DNA of 8,330 bases from an uncultured Coriobacteriaceae bacterium (GTDB lineage: Bacteria > Actinomycetota > Coriobacteriia > Coriobacteriales > UMGS124). A model generated the notes under the pieces. The model did not search any database. It saw nothing but the letters and a program-made list of their open reading frames with translations, and was not told the origin of the DNA. Each line of letters begins with the position of its first letter. Positions within the stretch are counted from its first letter, which is position 1. Below, in pieces: positions 1 through 5,517 of this stretch. The stretch is taken from contig UQBS01000086.1 of NCBI GenBank assembly GCA_900539345.1, positions 1 to 8,330 on the forward strand, in the 5' to 3' direction. A program made the translations under genes and the position numbers.

Positions 1-1
1 C

Positions 2-37
2 AAAAATCCCCCGGCGGCCCCTCTCGGGCCGGTTTTT
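2..37. terminator. Terminator-like hairpin at the left edge
   Basis: A stem of six base pairs (15-20 with 26-31) has a five-base loop. It is followed by five T (33-37) and preceded by five A (2-6) that can extend the pairing. This is the layout of a Rho-independent terminator, and the A/T symmetry means it could act on either strand. It probably ends a gene outside the window on the left and insulates the regulator gene that follows. The stem is short and the gene it would serve is not visible. Confidence 0.6.
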
Positions 38-108
38 GACGCTGGCGCGGGAGGGGTTGCGGCCAGGGGCTACTTGTTCATTGTCTTCTTAGCAGTTTGC
101 CGCATGAG

Positions 109-139
109 GATGCCTCAGAGGTCTCGAAATGGAGGCATC
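109..139. repeat. Inverted repeat upstream of the LuxR-type gene (1 of 3)
   Basis: The arms GATGCCTC (109-116) and GAGGCATC (132-139) are perfect complements separated by 15 bases. A second pair, TCTCGA (122-127) and TCGAGA (142-147), overlaps it. Perfect 8-bp arms with this spacing suggest a dimeric regulator site, but no protein can be assigned and a chance origin is possible. Confidence 0.4.
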
Positions 140-159
140 TATCGAGAAGATTAGGCTCG

Positions 160-190
160 TCTCGCGCACTTGCTCATTTGCGTCGCGAGA
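160..190. repeat. Inverted repeat upstream of the LuxR-type gene (2 of 3)
   Basis: The arms TCTCGCG (160-166) and CGCGAGA (184-190) are perfect complements separated by 17 bases, giving a 31-base unit of the same size as the repeat at 109-139. The arm sequence is different. This may be an operator or, if transcribed, a hairpin. Confidence 0.35.
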
Positions 191-201
191 ACGCGGGCTG
201 A

Positions 202-231
202 ATTGTCCGCTCGCGGCATCTTATGGACAAT
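202..231. repeat. Inverted repeat overlapping the luxR promoter (3 of 3)
   Basis: The arms ATTGTCC (202-208) and GGACAAT (225-231) are perfect complements separated by 16 bases. The right arm overlaps the candidate -35 hexamer at 224-229, so a protein bound here would contact or block the polymerase. It is the best operator candidate for control of the downstream regulator gene. Confidence 0.45.
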
Positions 232-255
232 CGCCTGCGCGACTCGCTCTATACT
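224..255 (+). promoter_or_regulatory. Candidate promoter of the LuxR-type gene
   Basis: A -10-like TATACT lies at 250-255 and a -35-like TGGACA at 224-229; each matches the consensus at five of six bases. The spacer is 20 bases, longer than the usual 17, so if real the promoter may be weak or activator dependent. Transcription would start near 262, leaving a leader of about 29 bases before the ATG at 291. Confidence 0.4.
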
Positions 256-279
256 CGTGAGTACATTTTCAGCGGCAAT

Positions 280-285
280 AAGGGG
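280..285 (+). promoter_or_regulatory. Ribosome binding site that sets the LuxR-type start
   Basis: AAGGGG ends five bases before ATG 291, a suitable spacing. The in-frame GTG at 285 overlaps this site and cannot use it, which is why 291 was chosen over 285. Later ATGs at 315 and 321 have only a weaker purine stretch upstream. Confidence 0.65.
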
Positions 286-290
286 TGCTC

Positions 291-1823
291 ATGATCGAAG
301 GTGAAGCCACGGGTATGTTCATGACTTTGCGGAGACGTATCCCTGTGGCGTGCATCGTTCCAATCATCATCCTTGCTTTCTGCTGGTCCTGGATCGGACT
401 CGCCAATGTCGTCATCCCATTGACTCTTTCCTCCGACGTTCTATCGGGCGATTTGGCCTCTCTTATCGCCCTGCTTCTCAATATCATTGCGCTTGCCGTG
501 AGCGCCACGGTACGTTTGATTTCGCACAAGAGACTTGTTCTGAATCCTCGCATTATCGCCCTGGTGCTGCCTGCGCTTGTCCTGTCTTGCGTGCTCGCGC
601 AGCAGGCCTTTCCCTCATCGGCGACATTCGGTGTCACGTTCATCTTGGCGATTTGCGCCAGTTCGTTCGTTGCGATGTCTTGCCTATGTATGGCAATTGA
701 GAGGCTGTCAGCCACAAAGGACTCGCCCGTTACCGAACTCGCTATCTCATTTGCACTATCGGCGCTGATAAACGCGTTTATTTCGGGACTCTCTGTCCAG
801 GTGAGGTCATTCGTCTGGCTTCTTCTCGCATGTCTCGCCGTTTGCGGGGCAATCATATTGACCGATGCTGCATCCCCTGAAGCCACGCCACAAGAGACGA
901 AGGAAGACCGCCGGCCATCGTCGGACGCATCCATAATGTCGCTCATAAAGCCCGCCATGGGATCGTTCCTCTACGGCGTAGCGTTCATGGGCATGTGGTT
1001 CGTCTCGATTGGAAGGAGCGACGCCCCAGGCAGGGGCGAAGCAACCGTAATCCAGAGCTTGGGTATCTGCCTCTTCTTCGTTCTGCTGATTGCCTTGAAT
1101 CGCATAAGTGCAAGGCGCGGGTGCGCGCTGTTCGCGTCAAGTCTTCAGCGCCTCATATTCGCCGCCTATGTCATCGGCACTATGCTGTACTCGCTTGTGC
1201 TACAGACGTCGCCAGCGCTCTCTACGTTGCTGGTCATGTCCGCCACCGCGCTGTTTGAAATGACCCTGTTCCTATGGTCTACCAACTGGGGCAGATCAGC
1301 ACGCGGCGGTGCATCAATGTGTCTTGCAGTGCTTCTTGACAGCCTCTTTATGGGACAGCTGCTCACGTGGTGGCTGCTGGGCGGTCCCGCTCACGACCTC
1401 CTCGAGATGATCGACCCTATGCTCGTTGGATATGCCTGTCTCGTACTCCTGTTGCCCGCAGCACTGGCGGTTTTTATTCCCCTTGACATCAATGGTGGTA
1501 CGCTGGGTGCACACGTATCACAGGCAGACCTCGCCAAAGAGAGCGCTCTGGACGTGCCCTCGGAACCGTCCGCCGAAGCACCCGAAAACATATTTGCCGA
1601 GTCATTCGCCCGGCGCTTTGGCTTGAGCCCTCGCGAGTCCGATGTAGCCAAGCTGCTTATTGAGGGAAGAAGCTTGCCGTACATACAGCGGGCCCTCTCT
1701 ATATCGGAGGGAACGGCGAAGACCCACCTGCGGCACATCTATGAGAAATGCGGGGCCCACAATCGCCAGGACTTTCTGAGCCTCGCTCGCGACGAAGCCC
1801 AGAGCGTCGAGGGCTCACGGTAA
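291..1823 (+). CDS. Membrane-anchored LuxR-family transcriptional regulator (about 12 TM segments plus HTH)
   Basis: The 510-residue protein has two parts. Residues about 17-395 hold roughly twelve hydrophobic segments; the first (about 17-44) follows the positive stretch LRRR, and a polar loop near residues 190-215 divides the set into two halves of about six. After a polar linker (about 400-440), residues 443-500 form a LuxR/FixJ-type helix-turn-helix (LSPRESDVAKLL, then SEGTAKTHLRHIYEK). There is no receiver, PAS or kinase domain, so the membrane part is presumably the sensor. One-component regulators of this design are common in Eggerthellaceae beside exported reductase genes. Here it lies 145 bases upstream of, and in the same direction as, a Tat-exported flavoprotein, which suggests control of that gene (inference). 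Codon use looks less GC-biased than in the flavoprotein genes. The start is ATG 291, set by AAGGGG at 280-285; GTG 285 would add two residues. The ligand is unknown. Confidence 0.93.
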   Translation: MIEGEATGMFMTLRRRIPVACIVPIIILAFCWSWIGLANVVIPLTLSSDVLSGDLASLIALLLNIIALAVSATVRLISHKRLVLNPRIIALVLPALVLSCVLAQQAFPSSATFGVTFILAICASSFVAMSCLCMAIERLSATKDSPVTELAISFALSALINAFISGLSVQVRSFVWLLLACLAVCGAIILTDAASPEATPQETKEDRRPSSDASIMSLIKPAMGSFLYGVAFMGMWFVSIGRSDAPGRGEATVIQSLGICLFFVLLIALNRISARRGCALFASSLQRLIFAAYVIGTMLYSLVLQTSPALSTLLVMSATALFEMTLFLWSTNWGRSARGGASMCLAVLLDSLFMGQLLTWWLLGGPAHDLLEMIDPMLVGYACLVLLLPAALAVFIPLDINGGTLGAHVSQADLAKESALDVPSEPSAEAPENIFAESFARRFGLSPRESDVAKLLIEGRSLPYIQRALSISEGTAKTHLRHIYEKCGAHNRQDFLSLARDEAQSVEGSR

Positions 1824-1841
1824 AAATCCCCCATCAATACG

Positions 1842-1869
1842 TTTTAGCCTATCTGCCTGCAAGGATAAT
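1842..1869 (+). promoter_or_regulatory. Possible promoter before the first flavoprotein gene
   Basis: GATAAT at 1864-1869 matches the -10 consensus at five of six bases. Only a poor -35 (TTTTAG, 1842-1847) lies 16 bases upstream. A promoter needing an activator such as the adjacent LuxR-type protein would look like this. No terminator is visible between the two genes, so read-through from the regulator gene is also possible. Confidence 0.3.
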
Positions 1870-1926
1870 CAATCATAAGATTCGGACGATGTGAGCTCAG
1901 CCGTGTAGCCCTACTTTCAAGATGTT

Positions 1927-1945
1927 GATTCGGCACCGCCGTATC
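1927..1945 (+). other. Small hairpin in the leader of the first flavoprotein gene
   Basis: CGGC (1931-1934) and GCCG (1938-1941) pair around a three-base loop. GAT/ATC extends the stem after one T-T mismatch. It ends ten bases before the AAGGAG ribosome site at 1955-1960. It could stabilise the mRNA 5' region or modulate translation, or have no role. Confidence 0.35.
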
Positions 1946-1968
1946 GCTTCGAACAAGGAGAAACACAC

Positions 1969-3591
1969 ATGAGCAACAGTATGTCCGACACGCCCATCAC
2001 TCGCAGGTCGCTTATCGCCGGCACCGCCGCTGCGGCGTCCACCATCGCGCTTATGAAGGAAGCCGTGCTTGCCGGTGCAGACGAGACCCCCAAGACTGGC
2101 GCGGATTACAAGGCCGCACCGACACCCATCGATGACGCTGACGTCACCGAGACCGTCGAGGCCGACGTCGTCGTCGTGGGCCTGGGCAACGCAGGCGTCG
2201 TTGCTGCGGTCACCGCAGCCGAGGAGGGCGCCAAGGTCTTCTGCTTCCAGAAGGCCGACACCCCCTACACCTTCGGCACGGGCGTCGCGTTCCCCAACAC
2301 CACCGCCCTCGCCGCGGCAGGCATCCAGAACGACGCCTGGGACATCGTGAATACAATCCAGCGCTCCCTGAACGAGAACCACGGCAAGACCGTCATGTGG
2401 CGCAATTGGGTCAACTATGGCGAGGAGGTCGGCAACTGGTGGTGCAAGCTCATGGATGAGAACCCCGAGCTTGGTCCCTCCATGGGCGTCCTTTTCCCCG
2501 CGCCTGACGATGACAACGCCTTCAACTTCTGTTACAACGCCACGCACCTCGCGTCGGGGTCGCTTACGGTTGGCGGCGAGCCATTCTTCAGCATCGCGAA
2601 CTACATCTATGACAATGCCATCGAGAACGGCGCCGACATCCAGGCACGTTTCGAGACGCCCGCCGTGCAACTTAAGGTCGAGGACGGCAGGGTGACCGGC
2701 GTCTACGGCAAGGGCGCCGACGGCTCCATCGTGCTGGCCAAGGCAGCCAAGGGCGTCATCCTCGCGACCGGCGGCTACAGCCATAACATGGCCATGCGTC
2801 AGGAGTACATGCCGCTGTGGAACAAAATGCCCTCTTCGCAGGTCGGCGGCGGTGAGGACGGCGACGGCATCCTCATGGGTTACTGGGCCGGCGGCCGCAT
2901 CGAGGACGCGCCTCACTGCGCGGCCGTCCACTACGACCCGCCCGTGGACGTCCCCAACTACAACGGTGCCGTCGTGCCGTTCTTGCGCGTGAACCTGAAC
3001 GGCGAGCGCTTCTCCAACGAGGAGATGAGCTACGCCTACATGCCCTTCCAGGATACTATGCAGCCCGAAGGGTGCCATTTCCAGGTCTTTGACGACAACT
3101 ACCCCGCCGACTGCCCCGACATGGGCCAGGGCAACCTCTTCGACGACTGGCCGACCATGGTCCCCGCAGCTCTGGAAGCAGGCGACCTGTACACGGGCGA
3201 CACAATCGAAGAGCTCGCCGAGAACATGGGTGTGCCTGTAGATGCCTTCGTCGCCACGGTCGAGCGCTACAACGAGTTGTGCAGGAAGGGCATCGATGAG
3301 GACTTCGGCAAGCAGACCAAGCGTATGAAGCCTGTCGCCAAGGCTCCGTTCTACGCGTTCAAGCGTCACGCGACCGTGCTGTGCACGATGAGCGGTCTTG
3401 AGGTCACAAAGGACTACCAAGTCGTGAATCCCAACGGCAAGGTCATCGAGGGCCTCTTCGCCGTGGGCAACGACTCCGGATGCATGTTCGGCGGCACCCA
3501 GTATCCACTCAACATGCCCGGCATCAGCATTGGCCGTGCCCTGGTCTCCGGTCGCGTCGCTGCATGGCGCGTCTGCGGCAAGACCGAGTAA
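1969..3591 (+). CDS. Tat-exported FAD-dependent reductase, fumarate reductase/flavocytochrome c superfamily (substrate unknown)
   Basis: The 540-residue protein begins with a Tat signal (TRRSLIAG at 11-18, an Ala-rich region, likely cleavage after LAGA near 37), so it should act folded outside the membrane. The FAD_binding_2 domain starts with the dinucleotide motif GLGNAG (71-76) and ends with the flavin segment around GNDSGCMFGG and the YPLNMPG motif (Tyr512, Pro517, Gly518). Relatives reduce activated C=C bonds with electrons from a membrane cytochrome or quinol system. Aligned from memory to Shewanella flavocytochrome c3, the proton-donor Arg402 is Tyr355, His504 is Cys472 and Arg544 is Gln511, so fumarate is an unlikely substrate. 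There is no CxxCH haem motif, hence no built-in cytochrome domain. The start is ATG 1969 with AAGGAG at 1955-1960 (8-base spacing). It is followed 104 bases later by a paralogue in the same direction. The family assignment is secure; the substrate cannot be read from the sequence. Confidence 0.93.
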   Translation: MSNSMSDTPITRRSLIAGTAAAASTIALMKEAVLAGADETPKTGADYKAAPTPIDDADVTETVEADVVVVGLGNAGVVAAVTAAEEGAKVFCFQKADTPYTFGTGVAFPNTTALAAAGIQNDAWDIVNTIQRSLNENHGKTVMWRNWVNYGEEVGNWWCKLMDENPELGPSMGVLFPAPDDDNAFNFCYNATHLASGSLTVGGEPFFSIANYIYDNAIENGADIQARFETPAVQLKVEDGRVTGVYGKGADGSIVLAKAAKGVILATGGYSHNMAMRQEYMPLWNKMPSSQVGGGEDGDGILMGYWAGGRIEDAPHCAAVHYDPPVDVPNYNGAVVPFLRVNLNGERFSNEEMSYAYMPFQDTMQPEGCHFQVFDDNYPADCPDMGQGNLFDDWPTMVPAALEAGDLYTGDTIEELAENMGVPVDAFVATVERYNELCRKGIDEDFGKQTKRMKPVAKAPFYAFKRHATVLCTMSGLEVTKDYQVVNPNGKVIEGLFAVGNDSGCMFGGTQYPLNMPGISIGRALVSGRVAAWRVCGKTE

Positions 3592-3615
3592 GTCGCAGCA
3601 CATTGCACTACATAC

Positions 3616-3651
3616 GGACGCCTCTGCGAGCGGTGCCTTGCAGAGGCGTCC
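3616..3651 (+). other. Intercistronic stem-loop between the two tandem flavoprotein genes
   Basis: Twelve perfect base pairs (3616-3627 with 3640-3651) enclose a 12-base loop. The first run of five T (3669-3673) comes 17 bases after the stem, too far for a classical Rho-independent terminator. It is more likely an mRNA-processing or stabilising element, or a partial terminator, that sets the ratio of the two reductases. It sits 24 bases after the first gene's stop and 31 bases before the second gene's ribosome site. Confidence 0.65.
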
Positions 3652-3695
3652 CCTCTTCCACCCGTCTGTTTTTCGTGAAAACAAGGAGGACCATC

Positions 3696-5273
3696 ATGCT
3701 TGACACCACCATGACCCGCAGGGGCCTCATCAGTGCAGCTACACTGGGAGCTGGCGCAGCAGCCCTGGCACCCGCGCTCGCCGGCGCCGCCGAAGCATCG
3801 GCAGTCGAGGAGCTCACGCCCACCCAGACCATCGCCGCCGACGCGGTTGTCATCGGCTCGGGAACGTCCGGCCTCATCGCCGCAACGCGCGCTGCCGAGC
3901 TCGGCAAGTCGGTCGTCCTCGTCGAGAAGCTCGAGGAGGCGCAGGTTGGCGGTTGCTCCCGCTACACCGCCGGTTTCGCGGCCTTTGAGGCACCTGATGG
4001 TCTGGACGTCGATGGCGCCATCGCAATCGAGGATTACATCAACACGCAGGTCACCTACCACCGCAATGCCTGTAACGCCGAGACCGTCCGTCTCTACGCC
4101 GAGACCTCCGGCCCCGCAACTGGCTGGCTGCTTGACCAAGGCATCGAGTTCAACGTGCTCGGCAGCGTCCATCAGCCGGTCAGCCCCGATGCGGTTGGCG
4201 CGGGCCTGACCGGCGGCGGCCTCATCGATAAGCTCTACGTCAAGGCAGTCGAGTATGGCGTGCAGTTCTTGTTCGAGACCGAAGCCAAGCAGCTGCTCCT
4301 CGCCGACGGCGCTGCGGCCGGTGTAGTCGCCCAGTCCGTCACGGGCGAGATCGTGGAGATTGACGCTCCCTCAGTCGTGCTCGCATGCGGCGGCTTCGGC
4401 GCAAACGACGAGATGTTCGAGAAGTACACCGGCACGGCGTATGGCGTCGTGGAGTTCTATGGCCTCATGAACATGCCCACCGGCGACGGTGTGCGATTCG
4501 GCCTGGAGGCCGGTGGCAGCCTGCACCACCCCAGTGCCGTGAGCTACGCCAACCTCAAGCTCGCCGACTTTCCTGGCGAAGGCGCGGCAGAGAACATCCT
4601 GTTCGCCAAACAGCAAGCCCTCGTGTGGGTCAATTCCCGCGGTCGCCGCTTCGTGACCGAGGAGCTCTGCAAGGTGGAGGACTGGACCGTTAATGGCGAG
4701 GCGTGTTCGCAGCAGGACAAGATTTTCAGCATCTTTGACGCAGCGTTCCTGACTAAGATCGAGAAGGAAGGCCCCTGGCAGGGCCAGCTCTTCACCGACA
4801 TCGAGGCAGGCAAGCCGATTGCAAACGCCACCGAGCTCGCACAAGCCGTCGTCGCTGATGGTTCCTACGAGTGCTACAGCGCCGATACCATCGAGGAGCT
4901 TGCCGAGAAGGCTGGCATCAACCCCGCAGCCCTAGCCGCGACCATCCAGATGTACAACGGCTTCTGCGAGGCCGGCGAGGACGCCGCGTTCGGCAAGACG
5001 GCCGAGTTCCTGGTTCCCGTGTCCGAGCCGCCGTTCTATGCCTTCCGTAACAAGCTAGCCTTCTACAATACTCTCGGCGGGTTGAAGGTGGACACGACTT
5101 GCCAGGTCATCAACCACGAGACGGGCGAGGTCGTGAGCGGCCTCTACGCAATCGGCTCCGACGCGGGCGGCTGCTTCGGCTACTACTACAATTCCAGCGT
5201 CGTGCCCGGTGAGATGCAGGGCTGGTGCGTGAGCAGCGGCTTCGTCGCGGGTAACGATATCGCCACGAAGTAA
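3696..5273 (+). CDS. Tat-exported FAD-dependent reductase, second paralogue (substrate unknown)
   Basis: The 525-residue protein starts with a Tat signal (TRRGLI at 7-12, an Ala/Gly/Leu-rich region, likely cleavage after EASA near 36). GSGTSG (54-59) is the FAD dinucleotide motif. The rest is an FAD_binding_2 domain with a bipartite substrate lid, ending in GGLKVD and the flavin segment GSDAGGCFG followed by Tyr496-498 and PG at 504-505. At the positions of the flavocytochrome c3 catalytic residues it has Lys326 (for Arg402), Asn458 (for His504) and Tyr498 (for Arg544), so its substrate should differ both from fumarate and from that of the preceding gene. No haem motif is present. ATG 3696 has an ideal site, AAGGAGG at 3683-3689 with six bases of spacing. 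The frame is open further upstream to 3480, but that would overlap the preceding gene and put the Tat signal inside the protein. It is probably co-transcribed with the gene before it. Confidence 0.92.
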   Translation: MLDTTMTRRGLISAATLGAGAAALAPALAGAAEASAVEELTPTQTIAADAVVIGSGTSGLIAATRAAELGKSVVLVEKLEEAQVGGCSRYTAGFAAFEAPDGLDVDGAIAIEDYINTQVTYHRNACNAETVRLYAETSGPATGWLLDQGIEFNVLGSVHQPVSPDAVGAGLTGGGLIDKLYVKAVEYGVQFLFETEAKQLLLADGAAAGVVAQSVTGEIVEIDAPSVVLACGGFGANDEMFEKYTGTAYGVVEFYGLMNMPTGDGVRFGLEAGGSLHHPSAVSYANLKLADFPGEGAAENILFAKQQALVWVNSRGRRFVTEELCKVEDWTVNGEACSQQDKIFSIFDAAFLTKIEKEGPWQGQLFTDIEAGKPIANATELAQAVVADGSYECYSADTIEELAEKAGINPAALAATIQMYNGFCEAGEDAAFGKTAEFLVPVSEPPFYAFRNKLAFYNTLGGLKVDTTCQVINHETGEVVSGLYAIGSDAGGCFGYYYNSSVVPGEMQGWCVSSGFVAGNDIATK

Positions 5274-5325
5274 GCCTGGTCCGATGCCCGCCCTCTATAC
5301 ACGTTCAGATTCCTGACCAGATGGC

Positions 5326-5390
5326 CGACCGTGACTGGCCTCCTGAAAGCGGTTTTCAGCTTCGCCTGAAAAGTGGCCGACGGGTGGTCG
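5326..5390. other. Structured intergenic element with alternative hairpins
   Basis: Nested complementary blocks occur here: CGACC (5326-5330) with GGTCG (5386-5390), GGCC (5337-5340) with GGCC (5375-5378), and TTTTCAG (5353-5359) with CTGAAAA (5366-5372). The TTTCAG block can instead pair with the earlier CTGAAA (5343-5348), so two hairpins exclude each other. The element follows the second flavoprotein gene and may be a weak plus-strand terminator, a REP-like dispersed element or an RNA-processing site. None of the stems is followed by a T-run on the plus strand. Confidence 0.35.
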
Positions 5391-5423
5391 AATTGGTGAA
5401 CGCTGCACCAGGCCGAAAACGAG

Positions 5424-5470
5424 AAAAACCGGCGCCCCTCCCGAATCGCCAAAATCGGGAGGGGCGCCGG
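5424..5470 (-). terminator. Strong Rho-independent terminator of the minus-strand flavoprotein gene
   Basis: A perfect 16-bp GC-rich stem (5429-5444 with 5455-5470) encloses a ten-base loop. On the minus strand it is followed by five U (5424-5428 is AAAAA on the plus strand). It lies 47 bases past the stop of the minus-strand flavoprotein gene. There is no T-run on the other side, so it is oriented for leftward transcription, although the stem may also slow rightward transcripts from the convergent operon. Confidence 0.92.
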
Positions 5471-5517
5471 CGAAGCAACTTGTCTAACTCCGTCCAGATA
5501 CTACTTCAAACCAGAAC

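Noticed and set aside
38..108. Search for a small gene or RNA between the left terminator and the inverted repeats
   Set aside because: No open frame with a ribosome site, no tRNA-like fold and no recognisable riboswitch element was seen.
269..958. Minus-strand open frame opposite the LuxR-type gene
   Set aside because: The translation shows no domain. The opposite strand encodes membrane segments and belongs to a gene with a clear HTH end.
1897..3684. A long minus-strand open frame (595 codons) opposite the first flavoprotein gene
   Set aside because: It is a mirror of a strongly GC-biased coding strand. The translation has no recognisable domain, whereas the plus strand encodes a complete Tat-FAD reductase with a good ribosome site.
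3480..3695. Upstream extension of the second flavoprotein gene
   Set aside because: It overlaps the first flavoprotein gene by more than 100 bases and would bury the Tat signal. ATG 3696 has an ideal ribosome site.
3414..4172. Minus-strand open frame across the junction of the two tandem flavoprotein genes
   Set aside because: It spans the intergenic hairpin and both gene ends, with low-complexity composition and no family resemblance.
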